33,575 bases of DNA from Phellopilus nigrolimitatus (GCA_021029095.1 JAJOHG010000282.1:1-33575), one strand, 5' to 3'. Counted from the stretch's first letter, positions 8,716 to 20,567 are shown. Program-made: numbers and translations. Notes: generated by a model not told the origin, from the letters alone.

Positions 8716-9362
8716 ATGGCCTCCACATTCACCTACTATGACGGAGATAACAAGTGCGTGATAGACATATCCAACCCAACATATGCATCAAGGGAATCCC
8801 TCGGTGTATTTGTTATTGGAAGCAAAGTCTGGAAGGTTTATGGGACTACAAACACCTTGGCACGGATCCACAGGGACTACCAACTTGCAGATATGCATGG
8901 GCTTCCCATTGACGGACCAATTATATACAAAGGAAGAATCAGAAGACCTGGGCGAGCACCGTCCGATGGTTGTGCACTCGTTACAACAAACATGAATAGT
9001 GGAACTTTTTTTGATTTTCAACTAAACGAGGTACGATTCCGACAACTCATAGACCAAATTAATGATCAAGAGCCCCTGGAGAGGTGATGACGTTATGTAC
9101 TTCTTGGATTTCATTCAGGGTATCTAACTCTCTTTTTCAAATGAGGATCTATCATGCCTGTCAGTCTGCTGTCAAAGTCGGCCTTCGAGACCCACAAGGA
9201 TTTATTGAAGCCTCTGCTAACGAACCAATCGTCTTCATTGATTTGCACCTCAATACAAGCTCGATTGGTCAAGGAGGATACAAATTTGGGCCAAGTCAAG
9301 TGGCTTTGGACCTCGAAGCAATTGTGGCGAATCGACTCAATGAAGTAAAGAAAAGAAGTTAG
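8716..9362 (+). CDS. hypothetical protein, two exons, 194 aa
   Basis: The model joins exon 1 (8716-9083) to exon 2 (9146-9362). The 62-nt intron has a GTGATG donor, a CTAAC branch site at 9124-9128, a TCTCTTTTTC tract and a TGAG acceptor, and phase is kept. The start is the ATG giving MASTFTYYDG. The product is soluble-looking, with no signal peptide or membrane segment. A central segment reads IDGPIIYKGRIRRPG and the C-terminal half contains VGLRDPQGFIE and EPIVFIDLHLN. I do not recognise the family. Codons are A/T-richer than in the other genes of the window, which fits a lineage-specific or foreign gene. The next nearest gene is almost 3 kb away. An alternative 35-nt intron ending at 9118 also keeps the frame but is implausibly short. 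Confidence 0.5.
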
Positions 9363-9639
9363 ACCTTCTAGTTAAATTTATTATGTGAATAAATTACAGT
9401 AACATAGCTCTTTTACACTCCTAGTCAGTTTTCCAGTTTATGATTTCCACGTCTCGCATTTTCTTTCAAAAATCTGATACTCTGTCTATGTATGTACTTA
9501 GGACTTTATTTAATGTTCCAGGTGCATAAGTGCTTGTAAGAAAATATAGAGACCAATTATCTTCTGGCCTGTCCTTTAGACACTCTGGAAAAGGGAATAA
9601 TATGCTATCTGCCCTGATATTCTCAAAGGTTGGGTCAGG

Positions 9640-9975
9640 TCACTTCAAGGCACTGTGAATCCTTGCTACATATCATGTCGTGCGGGAAATCCTTTGGTTT
9701 AAGTTTCTGGATGCGAGTTCTCAATGTGCGTGCATGCTCTATCTCATGATTGCCTTTATTCTCTTTTCTGTTTCTTCCTTTCCCTGTTTTCTCCTTCTTT
9801 CCACCCAGGCTTTTGATTCGCCATTGCGCTGTCAATACTCGGTCTGTGTTTATTTTATTTATAAAAATGAATGTACAGGCATGTCGTGAAATGCGTTTAT
9901 CGTTAAACAAAGAAGCTTGGTTCGTACCAGATGCGACTTCCGTCGTGTCCGTCGCAGACAGCAACCAGTGCGCAC
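9640..9975. repeat. older dispersed repeat, copy B (empty-site copy)
   Basis: This aligns with 1470-1733 plus 7484-7570 but has no retrotransposon. The junction reads CGTTAAACAAAGAAG here, with one TTAAA, against TTAAA-element-TTAAACGAAGAG in copy A. Both copies end one open frame at the same ATGTCGTGA, but their peptides are mostly pyrimidine-tract translations and are not called as protein. The two copies are in direct orientation. Confidence 0.7.
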
Positions 9976-12150
9976 GAAAAACCGCGCCACGCCCAAGTCT
10001 CCCTCCCCTTCCCCACGCGAGTATATGAGAAGCAGGCCCCATCTTAGCTCAGGCTCTTATATACTTCTTGTCATTCTAGGTTTCGATCTGATAACTAAAA
10101 TAAAATAAAAGAAGAAATATTAGTATCCGTATCGCATTTATCCGTCCAGCATGGAATGCGTGCATATATCTCGCAACCCGCGCTTTTCCTTCAAGAGTGT
10201 CGTGTCTCAGGAAAGCACTTAGAAAAGGAATACCCATAGAAGTGTGCGATTGAAACGACACAATGAATAAAAGTGTTTGATCAAGGTTGAACTTGTGCCT
10301 CAATACTCCGACAAGAAAAATATCAGTCAAAAAAGTAGAGCGCGAGCTCTCGCATCCAGAACACAGATGGCAGCAGAAGCAAGCGAATGTGGTAGATACT
10401 ATATTGCCGGGACGTACCATCCACCTCGTCCGTGCATTCTTTCACGCTCCGCGAGTGTCAAGGGGTGGTGTATACATATCCGCCAGAACCCAGACTACGT
10501 GATGAGGCAACACGACTCGGACGAGGTGGGTGGACAGCCGTCTCTGCATCTTGTGGGTGCACAAAGCATGAAAACGCAAAGATATATAATAAGAAAAAAG
10601 GAATTCCAAAAGTCGCAACAAGCCAAAACCACCCCGCACGACATTCCTTTAGATTGCATACAAGTCTAGTGTTGCGTCGAAGGGTAACAGTAGGAGTGAT
10701 GGGGCGATGATCAAACCTGTACGGAGGGTAGGATACGCGCGGACACGATATTGCGGGGTGGCCGAGCGATGCGGCGCTGATGGTAGACCATGAAGGGAAC
10801 GTCTCGACGTACATCTCGTACGAAGGCAATATGCACACCGATTGAAGAGCATGATTATCTCGGAGCCCCAAGCCACCGCCACGTCCCCAAGTTGATCTTT
10901 CGAGATTAACGATCTCTCCCATGCTATTCGCATCGACAAGCGAGGTCGAGATAAGCCTTCGCCTGTGTGGTGATCTCGATTACCATCTGCGGAAAGATAT
11001 GGTGAAGAGAGTGAGGGTAAGTGAGAAAGAGAAGACGGTGTGAATATGAAGGAGGTATTTACATGCTTGAACGATACAGAAGCGTGCGAGAGCGCGAGAG
11101 AATTTTGCGGAGCTCGGACAAATCAGCCGGAAAGCTTCTTTGGGAATATTCAATCGGTGAAAATGTTATTGAATTTCAATCCGCACAGAAAAACAAAACG
11201 TTCGCAAGGCTAGGCTCGCTTCCACAATGAAGCAAGGAGTTCTCATAGTGTCAAGAATCAAATGTATTCCATCTGACTTTGGTTTACTAGGCAGCTCCAA
11301 AAAGCAGATAGCTCTTCTCTTCCTCGGGAAGAAACCGCGGTGGAGCCGTCTTCATGTACCGACGATAAGATGGTCACTCATGACCGCTGTTCTCGATATA
11401 TCTCAGTCACGGGACGTACCAAACACTTTTTCGCATGATGGATTGAAGGTCCTGGACAGTTTTAAAGCCCGGGAGTTGCGGGGTGATGGCGGCAAGGATA
11501 ATAGCCATGCAATGCCAGCGATGCGAATGCACAGTTGGACAGCTTTTCGTGTGACTATCCGGAAAAAGGGGCACATGAGAATATCGGTAATGATAGGCGA
11601 TAAAAAGACGTGGCAAACTCGATATATTACAATGATGCACAATACATCCAATTTGAAGCTGCAGTTGCCAATTGAATGGTTACTCGAATAGACGAGTCTA
11701 AGTCTGGACAAGTCCTTGAGAGTTTCTAGCAATGTTCCTTCAGCGGAGTTTTCCTTCTTCGATTTATTTGATAACTCTGTCTTGAAAGGATGGTATGCAG
11801 GACAAGAAACAATGAGCTGGCAGAGGAAAGGAGGATCGGCGGGTGTCGTCGCGCGGGCGCACCGCATGAACACGTGGACCACGTGGATCAATGATGGCAA
11901 CTCATTTCAAAGTTCCCACCCATAGACCTTCGCCCATTGTAAGTTTGTCTCTTTCTTTCCTCGTCGTCGTCGTCGTCGCTCTTCTCGTTGCCGCCCTCCG
12001 CGTTATTCTTCCTCCTCCTCGTCGCCTTGCCGTCGTCGGGCGCTGGTACACCCGTCTTTAATTTCACATCGTTGACTTAAGCACAGCAAGCACGTCAGGA
12101 TTGTACATCTATCTACGACCCCCTCACGACCTCGATAAAGCAGCCCGGCG
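9976..12150. other. 2.2-kb spacer upstream of the chs7-like gene
   Basis: No gene could be assembled. A 154-codon minus frame (10458-10922) and plus frames at 11021-11230 and 11227-11691 have no family motifs and no convincing splice partners. The last 300 bp look like a promoter and 5' leader: a pair of CACGTG boxes (11871-11885), then a pyrimidine-rich stretch with a short TCG microsatellite (about 11961-11979) and CTCC/CTTC runs up to the start at 12151. Confidence 0.4.
11871..11885. promoter_or_regulatory. paired CACGTG E-boxes upstream of chs7-like gene
   Basis: CACGTG occurs at 11871-11876 and again at 11880-11885, a 9-bp start-to-start spacing, about 270 bp before the ATG. CACGTG is the core site of fungal bHLH factors such as Cbf1/Pho4 types. 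The same spacing is seen at 26794-26808. Binding is inferred. Confidence 0.4.
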
Positions 12151-13924
12151 ATGGCGCGCTTTGGCGACCTCGCGCCCCTTTGCCGCCAGGTGCCCAGTTA
12201 CACATGGTGCAACCTCTTCTATCGACAGGTACGTTCATCTGCTCGAGCTGGCATTTCCGATGCTATACACTAACAATTCATCTGCTATGACTTCACTTGC
12301 TCGCTTCCCCACGCGCCGCTGCCATGCTCCGTATCTCGCGCTCCGCAGCTTCAGAAAAGCTCCAACTCGACGCTCTCAGGCTTCTCCGCGAACCCCGCCA
12401 CCGCGCCCATTGGCGTCAATCCCGAGTGTGGCATTCCGCTCGTCGGTACCAGCAACTCGCTTACCTCGAGCAATTCGCTTGGCAACATCGCGGACATCGT
12501 CGTGTGTGGTGTCAGCATCGTCTTTGTGCTCGCGCTTGTTTTATGGACGTCCAAGCGGAAAGCAGCTGTCGGTGAGTTCAATGTCCGATTTCTCTTCCGC
12601 CACACTTTCTTCGTATGGAACGGAGTTCATCAGTGCTGCTTTGCCTGTGCATACGCGCTTATCTGTGGGTGTGTCGTGCTCTTCTATTGCACTTCACAGT
12701 GTCATTGTCATCATTATGCTCCTTTCTCCCCATTATCCTCGCCGGACAATATGACCATCGGGCAGCCGGTTGTATGTGGCAGATGCTTAAATATGGGAGA
12801 TGATCTGCGGTGAACGAAACTCGGGAGGTGCTCTGAAATTTGCTGGCGTGCCTCTAATACGTATCGCGCCCGTGCGCTGTCCTTTGATTCTTCTCGGTCG
12901 AAAATCGCTATTCTTACGACTATGGGACTATGGTCTAATCGGTTCTTCCGTTTTCTGCTCAGGTCGCTCGGAGCTGCGCATTTTTCTTGTGCTCTATCTC
13001 CTCACGCTGCCCTTCCAACTCGTTAGCACCGGCTCGTTACTGGAGCAGGGCTCGACCGCTCTCGTCGCGGTTACCGCCATACATGCTGGTGTGCTCCCTC
13101 TCGTTCTTCTGACTTCGGCTATCTCTGACCCTTGATTAGGCCTCGTCGCGAGCCTCTTCTGGACACTCCTTGCGAACGCCCTCGTCGCAACGCAGGTTGT
13201 CGAGGATGGTACAGTTAGCTCGTTGATTGTGCGTCTTTCTCTTTCCATTTCTTAACCTAGTTCGTTATCCCTAACTGCCAAACAGCCGATATTCATCTTT
13301 ACAGCTGCCTTCTTCGCTGCAACGACGTATATTTCGTTTGATGTCGCATTGACCATTACTTCTGCCTTTGTATCGAACCCGCCCGAGGCCCTGCACAGTG
13401 TCCCGTTCTTTGTGCTTACGAGCATCTGGCCACTAGCGTGCGTGTTTCTCATTTTCCGTGTGAATTATTTAAAACATACTGATCCGAATTCCTTTGTGGC
13501 TTTAGTGCCGCGTTCCTGTACTTCATCCTGATGGCGTACATCGTGCTTGGCGTGCTGCGCGAGCGCCGTCCGATGTTGTACTATGTCGCCGCCGCGGTGT
13601 GTTTCATCCTCGCGCAACTCGCGTGGTTCTTACTTGGGAAGGTCGTGTGCCGGGTGCGTGTTCATTATATCGCTATACCTTCTTCCTTTGTGCCTTCTTC
13701 CTTTTTTTTCTTTATTAATATTAAAACTGCGTTCCTGGAATTTCAGGGATCAAGTGCAAAGGTCGACGGCTCGTTCATTGCAACTATACTCGAGACTGCG
13801 GCCGTCGGTTCGCTGTACCTTGGCTGGAGGAGTATCACTGAAGGTGCGACTTCATTTCCTTTTTTGTCAGCTGAGCGTTCACTAAATGTAAACTGCAGAA
13901 TCATGGGACGATTATAACTATTAA
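12151..13924 (+). CDS. chs7: chitin synthase export chaperone (Chs7 family), 312 aa
   Basis: This is an ER membrane protein that, in yeast, lets chitin synthase III (Chs3) leave the ER, so it acts in cell-wall chitin deposition. Exons: 12151-12228, 12349-12571, 12963-13088, 13140-13228, 13286-13437, 13506-13653, 13747-13843, 13899-13924. All junctions keep phase. Family features (PF12271) are present: an N-terminal FGDLAPLC, a Cys-containing luminal segment, AAVGRSELRIF after the first membrane helix (yeast KYTAVGR-E region), VATQVVEDGTVSSL, KVDGSFIATILETAAVG and a terminal SITEESWDDY. About seven hydrophobic helices are visible. The length is close to the 316 aa of yeast Chs7. Intron 2 is unusually long (391 nt). 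The exon 2 acceptor at 12348 could alternatively be six bases later. Confidence 0.9.
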
Positions 13925-15135
13925 TTCTTTTCTTTTCTTTTCTGCTCTTGGCGCTATTCTTTCATCCTTCTGCGTCACCATGCTATCCCCTCTGCTCGTC
14001 CTTTCGCTCCTGCTTGACGTTTCCCTTCCTTTATCATCCACTCTTATCTTGTGTGTCTGTGTCTGTGCACCGCGTCCCCGCATCTCCTGGATTCTGTTCT
14101 GTTTCCGTCTTTGTTGTTTGTTCTTCTTCGTGCTGCGCTGTTACTCTGTCCTCTGCTTCACGATTCACGCCTTCAACTTTTCCAACTCCATCAGACAAAT
14201 GTTAACGTTGTCCGCAATCCCGGCTATTGCTCCCCCTTTCATTGCGCTTCTCTCCCTGATCTCAACCCTTGGCGCTGATTGCGCTATTTTTGCCTTCCAC
14301 CCCTTCCCTCCTGTCTTCTTATCCTGTGACCAGGTCTACCTTCAACACGGCTCGTCAATGTTCCCGACCCGAATCAATTCGCTCGTACACGTCATACAGG
14401 AATGGACAAGGGCCGATTTGAGGCCGCGCCGCGTGGCACAGCTGGCGAGCTCGGAATTGAGCAAAGGAGGTACGGGCACACTTCCGGATGCGAGTATGAA
14501 GGCTGAAGGACCCGAGCGAGCGGCATACGCGCTGCGATGGAGCCATTAGGCCGAATGCCGATCTCCCACAGAGGGTTGTGGAAATGTGCATGTAGATCGG
14601 GAGCGAACGCTTAAATTGGAATTGAAATTTGGGGTAACCGGGTTCGGCAGTACGTGAAAACGGAGATGGAGATGGGGCAGACGGACAAAGCTTATATTAG
14701 AAAGCGTATGGCGGGGGAGGGAAAGGGGGTAGTTGTGTCCGAAGAAGTTTGAAATAGGTTTTGAAGTGTATTTTTGCATATTGAGTTGTTGGGGACTGTA
14801 GGCAGATGGAGCCGTTAATATCCTGGATGGATTTTTCTACTCGTTGAAGTTTGCGCGAGATGTCTTTGAGAGAGCGGCTTGAATCTCTAGGAAGCGCCGA
14901 TAGTATCGTGGATTGCATGTTCATGGTTTCGGCACGAAATGTTGTTCAAAAACGTTTGTCGGAAAAGCGTGGTCCACTTGCACAATTTTTTTCTCCAGAT
15001 TCTAAACCATTAGCAGCAGTTATATTATAATCCCCGACTCTCTAAGAAATGTCAAGATTGAAAAACAAATCGAGCTATCAACAGTCTTCCCCGGTGCACC
15101 CTTGCGGAAGAGCACGGGCTCGGTACAACTGCAGC
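13925..15135. other. 1.2-kb spacer between chs7-like and metalloprotease genes
   Basis: The first 400 bp after the chs7-like stop are strongly pyrimidine-rich (TTCTTTTCTTTTC and many CT runs), which creates a spurious 189-codon hydrophobic frame at 13980-14549. A minus-strand 75-codon frame (14697-14924) begins MNMQSTILSALPRDSSRSLK and looks helical, with a good TAA end. It could be a small gene but has no family match I know. The spacer probably holds both convergent 3' ends. Confidence 0.35.
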
Positions 15136-16345
15136 TCAAACAATAATATCACGAAAGGCTCCGACCTGATTTGTTATGCGCGTATATTGGCCCTGTGTAA
15201 ACTCGGTCAAGCACGCGTCGTCCGAGTAATCCATATAGTTGTCTGAATTCCGTGCAATCGGAACAAAAATACATCACTATTTTCCAAGGTATGTCCTGAT
15301 TTGAAGTTACTCACGAATAGGGTCCACGCCTGAGCTGCTACAAGTGTCGCGACCTGTGGGACAGCCTGACGCCGGAGAGGCCTCGGCGGGTGTGTCGGAC
15401 ACGAAATCTCCAGAGTTTCCAGCGTCACCAGAATTATAACAACCCTTGATTGTAAGGACGAAGGAATAGGTTAATTGTCTTATAATCGCAGAAAGGGAAC
15501 CACGTACACCCTGGAATGTATGGTAAAGACCAAGCCAGTGTCCAACCTCGTGCGTAAGAGTCTAAGAAGAGTTTCAGTCTACATTCTGCTGCTTTACGGC
15601 AAGTGACGGAAACGCGCGAGACTTACCTTGCCAGAGTTGAAGCCGGTTTGGCTCCCACCGGGAACGGTCGTAAACGCGATCACAACTCCGTCGTCCTCCT
15701 GGTTCTCCTCGAATGAATCGGGGAACGTCGCATACCCGAGCAGACCCTGCTTCTCTATGTCGACAAAGCCCGTCGAGTAAACGTTCAAGTCTGCGGCACT
15801 GCCCTGGCGCAGCTGCTCCTTCATAGCCGTCTGCTGGTCAGTATCCGGGCCAGCGTGGTCGAACCAGTCCGCGTTTACGTTGCGGTCAGTGCTGACAAGC
15901 TCGAATGTGAGCCCCGAGTTCACATAGTCTTGGTTCAGGACATCAATCGAGTCCGAAATCTGAGAGTCACTGGAGTATATTTAAAGCTTCAGTATAATGC
16001 TCGGACGTTTATGAGCAATTAAGAGAGCTCACGGAATGTTCCCGCCATCGGTAGTATCGTCTTCCGAAATGACGTGCCAGTAAACGGAGATGGTCGTGTC
16101 GGCGGCGGATCGGGCCCCAGGAGCGGAGTCGACGTTGCCGAGTTTGCTCTGGGACAGTTTCGTTTGGAATTTCTTCTCCGCAAGAGCAATCTCCTCGTCG
16201 GATCTCTCAGTTCCGCAGCGATCCCTGTAATGTAATGGTCATGAGCGACAAGTACTATAGACCTAGGTAGCGTGAAGTAAACGTACGATGAACTAGCAAA
16301 TGCGGTGGAGACCAGGACAAATGCGAAGAGGACGCTCTTGAACAT
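15136..16345 (-). CDS. secreted pappalysin-like (M43) metalloprotease, 294 aa
   Basis: This is a zinc endopeptidase predicted to be secreted and to digest extracellular protein. Exons in coding order: 16345-16287, 16224-16033, 15969-15627, 15561-15508, 15444-15315, 15242-15136. The N-terminus [19 protein letters not shown] is a classic signal peptide, followed by [10 protein letters not shown] typical of the family. The zinc site is [11 protein letters not shown] (H202, H206, H212 ligands; E203 catalytic), followed by HTFQGGC and DTPAEA. The Met-turn [16 protein letters not shown] contains M263. Several Cys residues in the last third ([16 protein letters not shown]) would form disulfides. Length is normal for fungal secreted pappalysins (about 280-300 aa). 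The exon 4 donor was set at 15508 because it gives the conserved FxGGC. A TATAAAAG lies 81-88 bp upstream. It is divergent from the aminopeptidase gene. Confidence 0.93.
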
Positions 16346-17253
16346 GTTGATATTTGAGATGATAAGTATTCGAGGCTGGACTCCGACCGTGCTGCTCTGA
16401 GTCTGGTAATCGCAAATGAGTAGGGCTTTTATACTCATGAGATGAATGGAAAAACACACCGTACGCCATCGCGCTGACAAGGACCTTCAGTGCAAAATGT
16501 CATTGGTGGTCTTTGGCATCCGCCACATTTCGTACTTAATCGCTTAGTTTCCGAGAACATACGGCGAGAGTAAATTATGATGAGGCGCATTTCCTAATCA
16601 TTGTGGGAGCAGTTAGTAGCACGTCATACTTATGTGATGCTCGGATCCGAGAACCGTCAATTCTGATTTCCGTGCCAAGCTGCCAGTAAGGGTATCTTCT
16701 CGTATTATAGGTCGGATGAGAGGGATAGTTGAGTTCGCAAGCCGCGATGATGATGCTCTTGAAATCCACAAAAGCTCCTTTCATCAGAAACTTAAGCCTG
16801 GATGAGATCGAAATCTCCAGAACATCGTAACAAAGGCTTCCGGGAGATATTTGTGCAAGCATAAATGCTGTCAAAATCCTCAGGCTTGATCAAGGTCAAC
16901 GTCACCTCCGGCGTGTTTGACTTCTGAGATTTTCTCTTGACATAGGTTTCGGGATAGTAGCCGCCAGTCACGGCTACCACCTCGTGCACCAACAAGTGGA
17001 AGCAGGAGAAATGGAGATAAGCAGAATAATGTCTCGTCGAAACTCGATCAAAAGTACTAAGTGCTCGACGACGTCCTCCAAGTCTGCTCGCTGCCGAGTA
17101 ATTTTTGTTTCCGCGAATTTCTAGAAAAGACCTCGGCTGTAAATTTGATCGGAACAGTCGTGCCGACATCATCGACTGCCGAACATTTCGCGTGCCAGCA
17201 CCGTGTAGTGTAACGCGACTTTTTGCAGCGGCCAGCCAGCACGCCCTCACTCG
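16346..17253. other. shared upstream region of metalloprotease (-) and aminopeptidase (+)
   Basis: About 0.9 kb separates the two divergent start codons. Minus-strand open frames at 16575-16874 (99 codons, containing EIRIDGSRIRASHKYDVLL) and 16792-17250 (152 codons) occupy it. The first reads like protein but has no recognised family and no clear start, so it may be a relic or a small uncharacterised gene. No TATA box is visible on the aminopeptidase side. Confidence 0.35.
16426..16433 (-). promoter_or_regulatory. TATA box of the metalloprotease gene
   Basis: TATAAAAG on the minus strand, about 85 bp before the metalloprotease ATG (16345), is correctly placed for a strong TATA promoter, as expected of an inducible secreted enzyme. 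Confidence 0.6.
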
Positions 17254-19586
17254 ATGCTTAAAGGTGCTTCTCGTCGTCTGCGCATCCCCAACGCTCGTTG
17301 CACTCAGAGTCTCATCGCGCGGAGTATGTCTTCGTCGTCGTCATCATCCTCGCCGCCCGACGCGCTCGTCTACCTCGTCCAGCCTGGGAGCGGCGCCGAC
17401 CAGTCCTCGTCGGAGGCTCAACGTCTCTGGTCATCCGCGCGCACCGTTTCCTCCTCCAAGGCACTTGACACGCGTCTGATCTTCGCTGAGAACTCGGTGA
17501 AGAGCCTCGTGAGCCTCGGCGACGCCGCCGCTTGGACACGGAAGTCCGACAGCGCACGCCGAGAAGTCGTCCGGAAGGCGGCGGGGACAGGCGTCGCGAA
17601 GGTGCGCGACATCGCAGCGAGTGCGGACGTGAAGAGCATGCAGATCGATGGCACAGGGAAAGGGGGTGACGCGCACGCAGCGGCGGTGGGCGCGCACCTC
17701 GGTCTCCATAAGTTCACGCTCAAGACAGGGAAGGACGTAAATCCGGGGAAAGGTGCGCCGGTTTTCCTCCCACCTCTAAATTTTATGCTACATAATATTA
17801 TTACCTTAGACATCACGCTCAGCCCTGCGCCGGGCACAGACGCGGACTCATGGGCACGCGGCGTCGTCTTCGCCGAGGCTCAGATACTCGCGCGTGAGGT
17901 GCGCGATATTTTTTCTCTTTTTCCTTGCGCCTTTTTATTTTTGCATATTGACTACTTATTTTTTGTCCGCAGCTTATGGAGCTTCCAGCGAATATGATGA
18001 CTCCCACGGTACGTTCAATATGTTTATCATTATTTCCTAGAGCTTGACCCGATATCTAAACCCGCAGATTTTCTGTGAGCGCATAAGAAAGGAGGCTGAA
18101 GGCCTAAACAATGTCGAAGTAATCGTGCGTGACGAAGGTATGTCTCTTCGATGAAACCAGTCATCCCGCCCGACATTGATATACTTAATTACTACACAGC
18201 CTGGGCAGAGGAGAAAGGCATGGTACATTTAATTTATTGTTTCTCCGTGTACAACCATTCACGTCTCACTGTCCCGTAGCGCACCTTCCTCAGCGTAACA
18301 AAAGGCACATCGGAACCCGCGAAGTTGCTCGAGTTCCATTACAAAGGTGCGAGCGCCTCCTCGCAGGGGCAGCCGCTCGCTTTTGTTGGCAAGGGCATCA
18401 CATTCGACTCCGGCGGAATATCGCTTAAACCAGGGGCTGTAAGTCTTCCCCTATTTAAATTCGTCGAACATTCTTTTCTGGCTGTTCTTTTAAAAACAAT
18501 TCTTTCTTGCATATCGTGTTTACGACTCGGCGCCCTTCGTTGCTCGAATATCGTCGTTATACAGAATATGAAGCTCATGCGCGGCGACATGGGAGGAGCA
18601 GCGACTGTCTGCGCCGCCGCGCTCGCGATTGCTCGTTTACGCATCCCGATTGATCTCGTCACGGTTGTTCCGCTGTGTGAGAATATGCCTGGGCCATCGG
18701 CGAACAAGCCGGGTGATATGTACGTTTCGACTCCATCTCCTTGTGATCGTGACTTCTGAAGACGTTTCTTTACTTGAGGAAATCCAGTATACACACAATG
18801 AATGGCAAGACTGTAGAGATTGATAACACGGACGCCGAGGGCCGATTGATTCTTGCTGGTGCGTTTATCTCTTTCTGTTTCAATATTCTGGAACTGACAA
18901 TTATTCTCTATTTCTTTTGATGTGATATCCAGACGCTTTGTACTATGCCTCAACGGCCTTCAATGCGCATACGGTTGTTGATGTAGCTACACTGACTGGG
19001 TGCGTCTATCTTTCTGCATCTAGCATTCAGAAGTAAATCGTGAATAATGTGGTTTTGGTTGTTCAGAGCAATGGAGACCGCACTAGGCAACATCTTCTCC
19101 GGTGTTTTCTCAGTAAGCCCTTTCATTACTCTCATTCTCCTGCTCTTAATCATCAACTTCTCGCCACCTTATAAGACATCTGACTCGCTTTGGTCCGAAC
19201 TACACGCGGCCGGCGAGCACGAGCACGACCGCTTCTGGCGCATGCCGCTCGACGACGCCTTCGCGCCGCAGATCAGCGGGTCGAACGCGGATCTGTGCAA
19301 CACCGGCGGGCGCCCCGGCGGCGCATGCACCGCGGCGCTCTTCCTGAAGTCGTTCGTCGACGGCATCGAGGATGCGCAGGAGGGCGGACCCGCGCGCGTG
19401 CGCTGGGCGCATGTGGACATTGCGGGCTCGATGGAGGCGGTGAGGCCCGAGCCGTACCAGTATAAGGGCATGACGGGGCGGCCGACGAGGTGCGTTCTGC
19501 TCTTCCGCTTTTGTATCTGTTAATAATTTCTTATGCTTTTCCACAGGGCGTTGATTGAGTTCGCGACTCGGCTGGCGCAGCAGTGA
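17254..19586 (+). CDS. leucyl aminopeptidase, peptidase family M17, 522 aa
   Basis: This enzyme removes N-terminal residues from peptides using two metal ions, usually as a hexamer. Exons: 17254-17752, 17810-17898, 17973-18008, 18068-18137, 18200-18222, 18280-18438, 18565-18719, 18788-18858, 18933-18999, 19067-19112, 19176-19489, 19547-19586. Every junction keeps phase. M17 motifs are complete: GKGITFDSGG (metal-binding K277, D282), MRGDMGG (R298, D300) and the signature NTDAEGRL (357-364, with D359 and E361). The length matches fungal homologues. The first 24 residues are Arg-rich and non-acidic and precede a second in-frame Met (17326) and a Ser run, so a mitochondrial presequence with an alternative cytosolic start is possible. 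Exon 5 has only 23 nt. Confidence 0.94.
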
Positions 19587-20567
19587 ACAAAAAAAATCTC
19601 CTTAGAATCTGGGCTTCGAGCTTGGTTATTTTCATGTCGGTCATCATCACATCGTTCATTCCATATGATTATTGGATGCATGTCTTTCCTTTCGTCTATT
19701 TTACTCCGGACAAATGCGGCCGTTTGAAGTGCCGTCGTGTTGTGAGAACAATCCAAGCAAAACTGGTGGTATTAACGGACGCAGTGATGTCGTGCGCACG
19801 GTGACGAGCCTTGGGGGAAGGCGCAAGGAACAAACCTAGGAACAGACCGTTGTCACTGCTCGCTCAGCCATGCAAGTTCGAGGCCTTGATCAGATTGAGG
19901 ACCAGATTTCTCCGAGACGAGTTTTGGGGAAGGGAGGCCTGATATTTCAAATATTCCGTGGGAACATCGCACCGGGCTTCCTATATGATATCCGTGTATC
20001 ACAAATTCGACCAAGCGGTTTTCATGAGGGACTACGGGTCTATAAGTTCAACGACATCTGGGAAAAGGCGCGTACGCTCCATGGCTTTGATTACATACGC
20101 CCAGCAGACAAGGGTTCGATCACTTCAGGCACAGAGATCGAATAGAGGACATTCGGTCGACCTCTTGCATCCAGTCACCTTGGACGCTCGAATATGGTAT
20201 CCAACGCGGATGTTCTTCCGCAGCTGGGGTGTAAAAATAACGGCGTCGTATCAACGAGCTTAAAAGAACTATGGTCCAATTTTCTCGTCAAGTCACATTT
20301 ATTATAAATTGATTATTTCGACATTTATCGTTGTTCCCCAGAAGCGGATAGACGACGAAAGTCACAACCTTCGAAGTTTGTAAGTAATGTTGCCCGACGC
20401 CTAAAACGCAGTGGACCTTGACGCATGGCCGACAGAAACAAACACACGCAGCTCATTGTTTTCTGCATTCGGGGATCGCAAAGACTTGATAGTCGTACAC
20501 GTCGGCGTCAAAAAGTATTCGGAAGGATCTTTCATTTCCCACCCATTCAGCCGCTTCTTTCCACCTC
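19587..20567. other. 1-kb spacer between aminopeptidase and alcohol dehydrogenase genes
   Basis: This lies between two convergent 3' ends. A 91-codon frame (19870-20145) and a 101-codon frame in another phase (19958-20263) overlap here, and neither shows a known motif. The region holds both 3' untranslated ends and otherwise nothing I can name. Confidence 0.4.

Noticed and set aside
10752..10790. GGGGTGGCCGAGCGATGCGG resembles the D-arm start of a Leu/Ser tRNA
   Set aside because: No T-arm (GGTTCRA), anticodon stem or closing acceptor stem follows within tRNA length.
11961..11979. TCG microsatellite upstream of the chs7-like gene
   Set aside because: It is short simple repeat in a pyrimidine-rich leader, common in fungal promoters and not informative alone.
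13980..14549. 189-codon hydrophobic plus frame after the chs7-like gene
   Set aside because: It is translated from CT-rich sequence (Leu/Ser/Phe/Cys runs), with no homology and no match to the Chs7 tail. The Chs7 model already ends at the family's normal length.
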